NCBI GenBank assembly: GCA_963844865.1
Contig: CAWJPY010000004.1
Span: 62,001 to 126,000 of the forward strand
DNA length: 64,000 bases
Origin: CAWJPY01 sp963844865
GTDB lineage: Bacteria; Acidobacteriota; Thermoanaerobaculia; Thermoanaerobaculales; Sulfomarinibacteraceae
Reading direction: 5' to 3'
Shown: positions 8,351-15,402 of the stretch, one piece after another
How positions within the stretch are numbered: position 1 is the first letter of the stretch
How the letters are laid out: each line of letters opens with the position of its first letter
The notes under the pieces: model-generated
Database searches by the model: none
Seen by the model: the letters and a program-made list of their open reading frames with translations, nothing else
What the model was told of the DNA's origin: nothing
Program-made: the position numbers and the translations under genes

Positions 8351-9192
8351 GCTGCGTCCAGCCGCTCCAGATCGCTGCGCACGAGCTCGTCGTAGCCCAT
8401 CCCGTAGCCCTCGGCGTCAGGGAAGTTGGACAGCACCGCCACCGGCACGCCCAACCGCTCGGCCAGACCGGTGGCCGCCTGGACGCCCTCCTGGAGGTTG
8501 GCCACCACCAGGTCCGGATGGAGCCGGAGGAGGCGTTCGAGCTCGCGGGGGGACACGTCCTCGGCGCGCCCCAGCTCGCCCACCACCTCGAGGCCCAGCC
8601 AGCGGGCGAACTCGGCCTGCTGGTCCGCGGCGATCACCTCCGTCCCCCGCCACGGCGCCGCACGCCGACGCATCTCTTCCTCCAGGTCCCGCATGCGCCT
8701 CCGCACCGCGGCGACCGCCGCGCTCACCTCGGGCGCGCGGCGCCCGGTCACCTGCTCCACCACCTCGGCAACGCTCCCGACCAGGAGCGCGTAGTGCGCG
8801 GGCACCAGCAGGCTGCCCTCGCTTCCCGCCACAACCACCCGGGCGTCGCCCACGCCCAGGTCCCGCAGCTTGGACTCCAGGACGCCCTGGTACGGGTGGC
8901 GGACGATGACGCTCGCCGAGCGCAGCGCGGGCACCGCCCGCGGGCTCAGGTCGAAGTGCCCGGGGCAGGAGCCCGGCGGCAGCAGCCGCACCACCTCCAG
9001 GCCCGCCGCCGGTCCGAGCTCGCCGATGGCCGACTCCAGCATGGAGGTGGTGACCACCACCGAGGCGGGCGCCGCGGCCGAGGGCGTGGTGGTCAGCCAC
9101 AGGGCGCCGCCCAGGATCGCCAGGACCACCCCGAGCATGGCCCAGAGGGATCGTCCGCCGTGTCGGCCGGCCCGGGTGCCCGCCATCCACAT
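8335..9192 (-). CDS. Metal ABC transporter substrate-binding protein, TroA-like (nickel/cobalt candidate)
   Basis: 285 residues. The N-terminal hydrophobic segment (16-40) is a signal peptide or membrane anchor ending SAAAPA. The body follows the TroA/ZnuA cluster A-I plan, but the usual His-rich 'HxYEP' first metal site is replaced by SCPGHFDLSP (Cys76, His79, Asp81). Further candidate ligands are His99 in VIVRHPYQG and His133 in VPAHYAL. It lacks the long His-rich loop of zinc-binding ZnuA. This ligand set plus the upstream nikR suggests specificity other than zinc. Start: ATG at 9192 or 9186, only a few bp after the TonB receptor stop. Confidence 0.8.
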   Translation of the reverse strand: MWMAGTRAGRHGGRSLWAMLGVVLAILGGALWLTTTPSAAAPASVVVTTSMLESAIGELGPAAGLEVVRLLPPGSCPGHFDLSPRAVPALRSASVIVRHPYQGVLESKLRDLGVGDARVVVAGSEGSLLVPAHYALLVGSVAEVVEQVTGRRAPEVSAAVAAVRRRMRDLEEEMRRRAAPWRGTEVIAADQQAEFARWLGLEVVGELGRAEDVSPRELERLLRLHPDLVVANLQEGVQAATGLAERLGVPVAVLSNFPDAEGYGMGYDELVRSDLERLDAAWNAR

Positions 9193-9194
9193 CG

Positions 9195-11228
9195 TCAGAA
9201 AGGGAGGTCCACGCCCACCTGCCAGGTGCGCCCCGGCATGGGGTAGCCGATCCGGTATTCGTAGCGCTCGTCGAGCAGGTTCTCCGCGACCAGGAACAGC
9301 TCTCCGCCCCCCCCCAGCCCCAGCCAGGCCACGGGCACACCGATCCGGCCGTTGGCCAGGACGTATGCGTCCACGCTCGCCTGCACCGGGGAGAAGCGGG
9401 GGTTGAGCACATCGTGGGCGCCCACCCACTGCACGTCCAGGTTGAGGCGCCAGTCTCCTGCTCCCAGGTAGCTCATCCCCCCGACAGCCGTCGTCTCCGG
9501 CAGATCGGGGACGTGGCCGGGGTTGGAGTCGTTGAAGGTGGCGCCCACGAACAGGTCGAGGCGCTCGGAGGTCCTTGCCTGCAGGGCGATCTCCATCCCG
9601 CGCACCGTGTAGTCGCCGACGTTGGCGAACTGGGGCGGCGGCGGCGGCGGCGGGACGAAGCGGAGGGCGTCCTGCACCCGGTCGTGGAAGAGCGACACGT
9701 CGAGGCGCACCCCCTCCGCGAGGCCGACGAGCCAGCCCGCCTCCAGGTGGTCCAGGGTCTCCGCCTTCAGGTCCTGCCACTGGTTGCCGCGACCCCAGCC
9801 GCCGTACATGGCCGCCGCATACACCCCCGGCAGGTTGAAGCCGTGGGCGTAGTTGGCGTACACCGCATGCCGCCCGAACCCCACCTTGAGGCCGGCCTGG
9901 CCGCCCCAGTCGCCGCCGAAGTAGCGGCTGTCGTTGTAGCGCACACCCACAGACGGGGTCACCGTCAGTGTGGCGCCAAAGGTCTGGCTGAGCATCAGGT
10001 AGGGGGCGGTGTTGCGGAAGCTGAGGTCGGTCACCGGGCCGCGACCGGTGGGACGGCGCTCAAAGGTCTCGCCGCCGTAGACGTCGTGATCCAACCCAAG
10101 CAGCAGCTCGCCCCCGGACCAGGGCGCCGTCGTCTCCCGCAGCCGAAGGCCGTAGTTTCGGGAGCGGGTGACGGTGACGAAGGAGCCGTTCGACGCCGCG
10201 TCCCACTGCAGCCAGTCCGCGTCCAACCGGTCGGAGTAGACCTTGTACGTTCCTTCCCAGGCGCCGCGGCGGTGGCGCAGGGTGGCCAGGACGAAGTCGT
10301 CCCGGGTGTCGTAGCTGGGCACGACGGGGATCGGCGGCGCCCCCTCGGCGCCGGGATCGTTGACGTCACCCTCGGTGTGGTCGAGCTGCAACGACAGGTA
10401 CCAGGCATCGCCGAGCACCAGCCCGATCCGGCCGGAGGCCGCGTTGACCTCGCCGTCGGCGTTCGGCCGATGGCCGTTGCTCGAGCGGTGGCTGGCCGTC
10501 AGGTAGGTGTCGAAGCGGTCGCTGCGACCGCCGTACTCCAGGTCCCCGACCACGGTGTCGAAGCCCCCGAAGGAGCCCACGAACCGGCCCCCCGCTCCGT
10601 GCTCCACGCGCCGCTTGCTCACCATGTCGATGGCGCCGAAGGCCATGTTGCCGAGCAGCACCGGCTGCGCGCTGCGATAGACGTCGATGCGGGCGGCGTC
10701 GTCCAGGCTCAGGGTGTCGAGCAGAGGGTGGGTCCAGATGCCCACGAAGCGGGGGATCCCGTCGGTGAGGGTGAGAATGTCGGCGCCGGGGCGGCCGGCG
10801 CCGTGGCCGCGGATGTACACCGCCCCGCCGTCGCCGCCGCCGTAGGAGCCCACGGCGTTGTAGCGGGAGATCACCACTCCGGGCACGCGCCGCAGCGCCG
10901 AGGCGAGGTCCTGGGCGTAGAGATCGGAGATCTGGCGGTCACTCACCGTCGACACCAGGGAGCCGTAGCGGTCGACGCTGCTTCCCTCCAGGATGGGGGG
11001 CGCATTGACGTCGACGGACCCCCGGAAGGTGCGCCGGGTCGTCTGCGCCGGCTGCCGCGCCGTCGGCTGCTCGCTCGCCTCGGGCCCGGTGGAGGGCGGC
11101 TGGTCGGCGGACCCGTCCTCGGCGGATCCCGCGGGCGCCGCGAGGAGGACCGCGACCGCCGCGGCGACCGCCCACCCCGCGCACAGGCGGCGTCTCGGCC
11201 GCCGGCCCGTCCGTTGCCCGAGCCTCAC
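9195..11228 (-). CDS. TonB-dependent outer-membrane receptor, NikR-linked
   Basis: 677 residues from a GTG that overlaps the nikR stop as GTGA. A signal peptide occupies about residues 15-37 (basic start, Ala/Val-rich core, APAGSAE cleavage region). Next comes a Ser/Pro/Thr-rich linker, then a plug domain with DLASALRRVPGVVI, the conserved VYIRGHGAGR and the ILTLTDGIP segment. The remaining about 500 residues are a strand-rich barrel ending NLLDERYEYRIGYPMPGRTWQVGVDLPF-like sequence with a C-terminal aromatic (Phe), as required for BAM insertion. It would carry a metal or metal chelate across the outer membrane, powered by TonB. The ligand is inferred from nikR and the ABC genes. Confidence 0.88.
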   Translation of the reverse strand: MRLGQRTGRRPRRRLCAGWAVAAAVAVLLAAPAGSAEDGSADQPPSTGPEASEQPTARQPAQTTRRTFRGSVDVNAPPILEGSSVDRYGSLVSTVSDRQISDLYAQDLASALRRVPGVVISRYNAVGSYGGGDGGAVYIRGHGAGRPGADILTLTDGIPRFVGIWTHPLLDTLSLDDAARIDVYRSAQPVLLGNMAFGAIDMVSKRRVEHGAGGRFVGSFGGFDTVVGDLEYGGRSDRFDTYLTASHRSSNGHRPNADGEVNAASGRIGLVLGDAWYLSLQLDHTEGDVNDPGAEGAPPIPVVPSYDTRDDFVLATLRHRRGAWEGTYKVYSDRLDADWLQWDAASNGSFVTVTRSRNYGLRLRETTAPWSGGELLLGLDHDVYGGETFERRPTGRGPVTDLSFRNTAPYLMLSQTFGATLTVTPSVGVRYNDSRYFGGDWGGQAGLKVGFGRHAVYANYAHGFNLPGVYAAAMYGGWGRGNQWQDLKAETLDHLEAGWLVGLAEGVRLDVSLFHDRVQDALRFVPPPPPPPQFANVGDYTVRGMEIALQARTSERLDLFVGATFNDSNPGHVPDLPETTAVGGMSYLGAGDWRLNLDVQWVGAHDVLNPRFSPVQASVDAYVLANGRIGVPVAWLGLGGGGELFLVAENLLDERYEYRIGYPMPGRTWQVGVDLPF

Positions 11229-11668
11229 CCCTCCCCCCTTTCCCCTGCCAGCCGCCGGCCCGTGGAGCTCATGGTCAGCGCCCCGTGCAGGACCCCCTTC
11301 TGCTGCCGCAGGCGGTCGCACATGGACCGGATCTCCAGCGGCCGGCCGCGGCAGATGATCACCTCCGCGCACAGGTGATGGTCGAGGTGGACGTGGGTGG
11401 TGGCGAGCACCATGTCGTGGTGGTCGTGCTGGAGATCGGTGAGCTTCTCGTCGAGGCCACGGGCGTGGTGGTCGTACACCAGGGTGATGGTGCCCACCGC
11501 CTCCGCGCCGTCGCCTGCATCCCGCCACTCCCGGGCCACCATCAGGTCGCGGATCATGTCGCGGAAGAACTCGGAGCGGTTGTTGCAGGCGCTCGTCCGC
11601 ACCAGGTCCTCGAAGCTCTCGGCGAGGCCGTGGTCGATGGAGAAGCTGAGACGCACGAGGTCGGGCAT
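11225..11668 (-). CDS. nikR: Nickel-responsive transcriptional regulator NikR
   Basis: 147 residues. The N-terminal 45 residues form a ribbon-helix-helix DNA-binding domain (VRLSFSIDHGL, then NNRSEFFRDMIRDLM). The C-terminal ACT-like domain keeps all four high-affinity nickel ligands of Escherichia coli NikR with identical spacing: His81 in QHDHHD, His92 and His94 in THVHLD, and Cys100 in HHLCAEVII. It should be a tetramer that binds DNA when loaded with Ni2+, normally to repress nickel uptake. It heads a minus-strand operon with the TonB receptor and ABC importer; a matching inverted repeat lies 12 bp upstream of the start codon (11680-11708). Confidence 0.93.
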   Translation of the reverse strand: MPDLVRLSFSIDHGLAESFEDLVRTSACNNRSEFFRDMIRDLMVAREWRDAGDGAEAVGTITLVYDHHARGLDEKLTDLQHDHHDMVLATTHVHLDHHLCAEVIICRGRPLEIRSMCDRLRQQKGVLHGALTMSSTGRRLAGERGEG

Positions 11669-11679
11669 GCTTGGGCTCC

Positions 11680-11708
11680 GGTATTACGTGTCACACGATC
11701 GTAATACC
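11680..11708. promoter_or_regulatory. Candidate NikR operator, GGTATTAC-N13-GTAATACC
   Basis: Perfect inverted repeat with 8-bp arms, GGTATTAC at 11680-11687 and GTAATACC at 11701-11708, separated by 13 bases. Arm sequence and spacing resemble described NikR sites (GTnTTAC/GTATGA arms spaced 13-16). It lies immediately upstream of nikR and between divergent genes, so it probably autoregulates the uptake operon and might also affect the SDR gene at 11780. The assignment rests on sequence form and position. Confidence 0.75.
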
Positions 11709-11779
11709 ACGCCAACCACGGCGTCAAGCGCCGCGCTAGAATGACTCCCCACCGGATCGAACCACGAGGAGGAGCCCCC

Positions 11780-12550
11780 ATGACCCAGGATCTGTTCTCC
11801 CTGGAAGGCAAGAACGCCGTCGTCACCGGCGCCAGCCGCGGCATCGGCGAGGCCATCGCCCGCGCCTTCGCCCACCGCGGGGCGAGGGTGGTGCTGTCCT
11901 CGCGCAAGCAGGAGGCCCTCGACGCCGTCGCCGAGTCCATCAACGACGAGGTGGGCGCAGAGCGCGCCCTCCCCATCGCCTGCCACACCGGCACCCCCGA
12001 GCAGATCGAGGCCCTCTTCCAGCGCGTGGGCTCGGAGCTCGGGCGTCTCGACATCCTGGTCAACAACGCCGCCACCAACCCCTTCTTCGGGGCGGCCGTG
12101 GACTGCTCCGAGCGCGCCTACGACAAGACCTTCGACGTCAACGTCAAGGGCTACTTCCTGATGACCCAGCGGGCGGCGAAGATGATGGCCGCTCAGGGCT
12201 CGGGGTCCATCATCAACATCGCCTCCATCAACGGCATCACACCCGCTCCCTTCCAGGTGGTCTACAGCATGACCAAGGCGGCGGTGATCAGCATGACCCG
12301 GGGCTTCGCCAAGGAGCTCGGCGGCAAGGGCGTGCGGGTCAACGCCATCGCCCCCGGCCTGGTGGAGACCAAGTTCGCCTCTGCCCTCATCAACAACCCC
12401 GACATCCTGAAGGCGGTCAACCAGATGACCCCTATGGGCCGGCACGCCCAGCCGGAGGAGATCGTGGGCGCCGCACTGTACCTGGCCTCGGACGCCGCCA
12501 GCTACACCACCGGCGCTGTCATCGTCTGCGACGGCGGCGCCACCGCGTAG
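11780..12550 (+). CDS. Short-chain dehydrogenase/reductase
   Basis: 256 residues, classical SDR. VTGASRGIGEA binds the nucleotide, LVNNAATNP is the NNAG-type motif, and the catalytic Ser sits in IINIASING followed by Y-x-x-x-K in VYSMTKAAV. The C-terminus ends GAVIVCDGGAT. An Arg three residues after the glycine motif's central residues and S-S-R-K at the end of strand 2 favour NADP(H). Start: ATG 11780 with AGGAGGAG 6 bp upstream; an in-frame ATG at 11741 would add residues with no SDR character. Related to 3-oxoacyl-ACP reductase/glucose dehydrogenase-like SDRs; substrate unknown. Confidence 0.9.
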   Translation: MTQDLFSLEGKNAVVTGASRGIGEAIARAFAHRGARVVLSSRKQEALDAVAESINDEVGAERALPIACHTGTPEQIEALFQRVGSELGRLDILVNNAATNPFFGAAVDCSERAYDKTFDVNVKGYFLMTQRAAKMMAAQGSGSIINIASINGITPAPFQVVYSMTKAAVISMTRGFAKELGGKGVRVNAIAPGLVETKFASALINNPDILKAVNQMTPMGRHAQPEEIVGAALYLASDAASYTTGAVIVCDGGATA

Positions 12551-13002
12551 GGGGCCATCCAACCCGACCCGTGGTCCGCGCTCAGGTCGCCTCGGCTGAC
12601 GAGGAGCCTCACGGGATGATCTGTCATGCGTCAACCATCCGGCGGTGCACTCTCCGGCGTCCGCAGGTCGAGATCCCCGCTGCCACCCTGTAGTAGGGCT
12701 GAAGACCGGCCCCGCTCTCACATGCCCTCATCACCCGCCGAGGGAATGAGCCGTGTTCTCGACTCGTGCAGTACATCCCGATTCGTACTAGGCTGCAGCT
12801 CCTGCAGTACATCACCTCCAGGAAGGTCCTCGCCATCATCGCGTAACCCCAGGAAGTCAGCCTCTTGTCTCTCCGTTGGGCGCTTCCCCCCGGTTCGTAC
12901 TAGACTGCATGTGTATGCAAGACTTCCCATTTCTCGTTTGGCAGTCTAACTACTAGTTAGGTGTCACTCTCCCATGGTGGGATAATCGCGGAAGGAGGAC
13001 CC
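12551..13002. other. Gene-poor gap with short direct repeats, lower GC than the surroundings
   Basis: No supported gene. Two short repeat pairs are visible: TGCAGTACATC occurs twice between about 12765 and 12815, and TTCGTACTAG(A/G)CTGCA occurs near 12781 and again near 12895. Small minus-strand open frames of 70 or so codons exist but match nothing I recognise. The base composition becomes visibly less GC-rich toward 12960. This fits a boundary of acquired DNA carrying the toxin-antitoxin pair. Confidence 0.4.
12946..12960. promoter_or_regulatory. Inverted repeat CTAAC-TACTA-GTTAG upstream of the antitoxin
   Basis: A 5-bp-arm inverted repeat 42 bp upstream of the antitoxin start, with GATAAT at 12981-12986 as a possible -10 element between it and the ribosome-binding site. 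Toxin-antitoxin operons are usually repressed by their antitoxin through such a site. It is short, so this is a weak assignment. Confidence 0.3.
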
Positions 13003-13245
13003 ATGGCTCCGCAACCGAGTGACATCGAAGCTGCCGCCCTTGAGCTTGACCCCCATCGGCGGGCTCAGCTTGCGCTGCGGCTCATCGAGAGCCTCGACCG
13101 GGATGAACATCTCTCCCAAGACGAGGTGGAACAGCTGTGGCTCGAAGAGGCTGAGGAGCGACTTCGATTGATGGAAAGCGGTGAATCCGAGTCCTTACCC
13201 GCAGAGCAAGTCTTCGAGGACGCGCGTCGCAGCCTCAAGTCATGA
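13003..13245 (+). CDS. Addiction-module antitoxin (Unstab_antitox / RelE-ParE-associated family)
   Basis: 80 residues. LDPHRRAQLALRLIESLD, LWLEEAEERLRLMESGESE and AEQVFEDARRSL follow the PF09720 plan, in which a helix-rich N-terminus is followed by 'W..E...R...L..G....' and a C-terminal 'VF...R..L'. Start: ATG 13003 with GAAGGAGG 4-5 bp upstream; the gene overlaps the toxin start as ATGA. It should neutralise the ParE/RelE-type toxin encoded immediately downstream and repress the operon. With the toxin frameshifted, its present role is uncertain. Confidence 0.8.
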   Translation: MAPQPSDIEAAALELDPHRRAQLALRLIESLDRDEHLSQDEVEQLWLEEAEERLRLMESGESESLPAEQVFEDARRSLKS

Positions 13246-13563
13246 ACTTGATCTTCTCGGAACTCGCGTCGCGCGAGCTCATCAAGACGGCACACGACTA
13301 CGAGAGCAAGGCTCCTGGATTAGGTGGTTTGTTCTTGTCCGAGGTAGAGGCGGCGACTGATCAGATACAGCGATTCCCAGAGTCGGCACCATATCTTTGG
13401 ACCTCGCCTTCGCCGGAAGATCCTCACTCGTTTCCCGTACGCGGTGCTGTACGCAACCGGCGCTGGGGTGATCCGCATCGTCGCGATCATGCATCAGCAC
13501 AGAGGCCCCGATTTCATCGCCCGCCGCCTCAGGATCGAAGAATCTCATTGGGATGACACCTAA
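13242..13563 (+). pseudogene. RelE/ParE-family toxin, interrupted by a one-base frameshift
   Basis: The first frame gives a ParE-like N-terminus (IFSELASRELIKTAHDYE, then VEAATDQIQRFPESAPYLW) and then turns to low-quality Arg/Pro-rich sequence. The next frame, entered at about 13403-13411, gives the missing C-terminus: RRKILTRFPYAVLYAT, VIRIVAIMHQHRGP and a final Trp-Asp-Asp-Thr before TAA at 13563. Joined, the two make a normal ~106-residue RelE/ParE toxin, and the total length is one base over a multiple of three. It is either an inactivated toxin or a sequencing indel. Inactivation would be tolerated because the antitoxin is still present. Confidence 0.75.
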
Positions 13564-13811
13564 CAGCCCGCCGAACCGGACCGCCGGTCCCCTCGCGCCG
13601 GCGCGGGTGGCAGCAACGGCAGTCAAGGACGGATGCAACCGCAGAGGAATGTCCAGCGCGCCGTTGTCGCTGACGACTGCTGCCGATGTCTGAGGTCTGA
13701 TTACCGTTGCTGACCACCGTCCCTGCCGCAGCTTGCTGACGCCGAGCGCCGTGGCTGTCCCTACTGCGATCAGCCCGCTTGTTGCCACGCCGCCGCGTTG
13801 GATGGCGGTGC

Positions 13812-14444
13812 TCAGGGAGGGGTGAAACGCTCCGCGGAGCAGGCCCCGGCGCGGAGGGCGGCGACCAGGTCGCGCTCGCAGGTGATGGGGTCGGCAAAGA
13901 CGGTGACGCAGTGGCCGATCTCGTCCAGACGGTGGGCGTCGGAGCCGCCGGTGCCGGGCAGGCCCAGGCGCTCGGCGACCTGGCGGGCGGAGCCGTTCTC
14001 GGCCGGCGTGAGGCGGCCGTTGCAGACCTCGACCGCGTCCACGTGGGCGAAGAGCCGGCGGGAGACGGCCTTCTCCGGGCTCATGCCCAGGTGGCCCGGG
14101 CCGAACAGGAGGAAGCCGCGGAAGGGGTGGGCCGCGACCATGAAGGCGCCGTCCTCGAGCGCCCGCTCGCGCAGCTCGGCGAGGGTCACCATGTGGTCGA
14201 CGGCCCTCCTCAGGCCGAAGACCAGCACGTCGCCCTCCTCGGTGGTGACCTCGGTGGCGCCGAGGACGAGGATGCCGGCGGCCGCGGACAGCCGGTCCAG
14301 CTCGGCGCGCGGCACCAGGGCGTGGTGGTCGGTGATGCACACCCCGTCCAGGCCCAGGGCCGCCGCCTCGGAGACGGCGTCTGAGGCCGCCATCACGCTG
14401 CAGGAGGAGCGGGGGCTGGTGTGCAGGTGGAGGTCGATCCTCAT
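13812..14444 (-). CDS. PHP-domain metal-dependent phosphoesterase
   Basis: 210 residues. The start MRIDLHLHT carries the first H-x-H metal pair; ITDHHAL, VAAHPFRG and GTGGSDAH supply the remaining His/Asp ligands in the order of the PHP superfamily. Stand-alone proteins of this size hydrolyse small phosphate esters or nucleotides. The ATG at 14444 overlaps the upstream DUF2889 stop as ATGA, so it is the last cistron of the SMP-30 / DUF169-CoaE / DUF2889 operon. The precise substrate is unknown. The 248 bp between it and the toxin relic hold no recognisable gene. Confidence 0.85.
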   Translation of the reverse strand: MRIDLHLHTSPRSSCSVMAASDAVSEAAALGLDGVCITDHHALVPRAELDRLSAAAGILVLGATEVTTEEGDVLVFGLRRAVDHMVTLAELRERALEDGAFMVAAHPFRGFLLFGPGHLGMSPEKAVSRRLFAHVDAVEVCNGRLTPAENGSARQVAERLGLPGTGGSDAHRLDEIGHCVTVFADPITCERDLVAALRAGACSAERFTPP

Positions 14445-14899
14445 GAGCCCTGCGCCGAGGTGAGCTGCCAGGCCTCGGGGTGGGCCTCGACCCAGGAGGC
14501 GGCGACGTCGGCCGCCGGCCGGGGGGGATCCTCGCGCACGCCCGCGGCCACGGCGCGGGCCAGGCGCACGGTGTCCAGGCAGCGGCCGCACTCGACGAGG
14601 AGCGTCGCCAGGTGTTCGCAGCCGTGGCGGCCGAGGTCCCGGTTGACCCTCGAGATCCAGCCGTCGGCGCGGAGGGACATGCCCACCGCCTGCTGGAGGA
14701 TGGGCTCGGCGGCCCGGCACCAGGGAGTGGTGAAGCGCTTCAGGTTGCCGCCGATGGCGGTGATGACGCCATCTGCGAGGTGGACGTCCACCTCCAGGTC
14801 CATGGCGTAGATGTGGTCCTCGAGCAGGCCCCGGAAGCGGACCGTGCTCTCGTCGGCGAGCTGGGCCGTGACGGTGACGGTGCGGGCGAAGCCGATCAT
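14441..14899 (-). CDS. DUF2889-like protein, second tandem copy
   Basis: 152 residues. It shares with its upstream neighbour the pattern of an N-terminal strand set, 'TRFT.P....A.PIL...VG' and a Gly-Cys-x-x-L helix. Here the last reads GRHGCEHLATLLVECGRCLDTV, containing two Cys separated by two residues in ECGRC. Residues 1-110 are the conserved part and 110-152 a variable tail. DUF2889 has no established function. ATGA overlaps both upstream and downstream show strict co-translation with the other DUF2889 gene and the PHP gene. Confidence 0.6.
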   Translation of the reverse strand: MIGFARTVTVTAQLADESTVRFRGLLEDHIYAMDLEVDVHLADGVITAIGGNLKRFTTPWCRAAEPILQQAVGMSLRADGWISRVNRDLGRHGCEHLATLLVECGRCLDTVRLARAVAAGVREDPPRPAADVAASWVEAHPEAWQLTSAQGS

Positions 14900-15402
14900 G
14901 GCTCGCCTCCGCCCCCGCGTCCCAGGGCCTCGAGCAGGGGGCTGCCCGGCTGCCAGACTGCGCAGCTTCCCAGCATCCGGGGGTTCAGCTCCACGAGCGC
15001 CCGGTTGGCCGCCAGCGCCTCCTCCTCGCTCATGCCCTCCAGGGCGCGGATGTGGGGCAGGGTGAAGTGGAGGATGACGGCGTTGCACGCCTCCAGCACC
15101 CCCTCCACCAGCTCGTCCGCCCCCGGTTCGGGGCCCACCAGGCCGGTCACGATCTTGCGCAGGCCGGGGCCGATGCGCACCCCTTGCACCCTGACGACGG
15201 CGTCGGCGGCGCCGGCGTAGCCGGGGTGGGTGAAGCGGCGGACGGTCGCCTCGGCCGCGGTGATCTCCAGGTCCGGCAGCGCCACCTCGAGCCGCACCTC
15301 GGCGTCGGTGAGGTCGTCGGAGAGCCGCCACACCGCCTCCAACCGGTCGCCGTCGACGGCCTCCACGGTGGCGGTCTTGGTCCTCAGGAACTCCACGGTC
15401 AC
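14896..15402 (-). CDS. DUF2889-like protein, first tandem copy
   Basis: 168 residues from a GTG overlapping the CoaE stop (GTGA). It begins TVEFLRTKTATVEAV, then has ALPDLEITAAEATVRRFTHPG, VQGVRIGPGLRKIVTGLVG and a helix with ACNAVILHF, the DUF2889 plan. It is a diverged paralogue of the next gene; the pair probably arose by duplication and may form a heterodimer. It lacks the Gly-Cys-x-x-L of the second copy, having EPGADELVEG instead, so the copies are not interchangeable. No catalytic motif is evident. Confidence 0.6.
   Translation of the reverse strand: MTVEFLRTKTATVEAVDGDRLEAVWRLSDDLTDAEVRLEVALPDLEITAAEATVRRFTHPGYAGAADAVVRVQGVRIGPGLRKIVTGLVGPEPGADELVEGVLEACNAVILHFTLPHIRALEGMSEEEALAANRALVELNPRMLGSCAVWQPGSPLLEALGRGGGGEP

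Noticed and set aside
11741..11779. Upstream in-frame start for the SDR gene
   Set aside because: It adds thirteen residues without SDR character, whereas ATG 11780 has an AGGAGGAG site.
12624..12930. Two minus-strand open frames of about 70 codons in the gap upstream of the antitoxin
   Set aside because: No ribosome-binding site, no recognisable family, and they run through the direct repeats; kept only as part of the gap description.
13564..13811. Possible additional gene between the toxin relic and the PHP gene
   Set aside because: Frames here are short and of poor composition, and none has a ribosome-binding site or a known motif.
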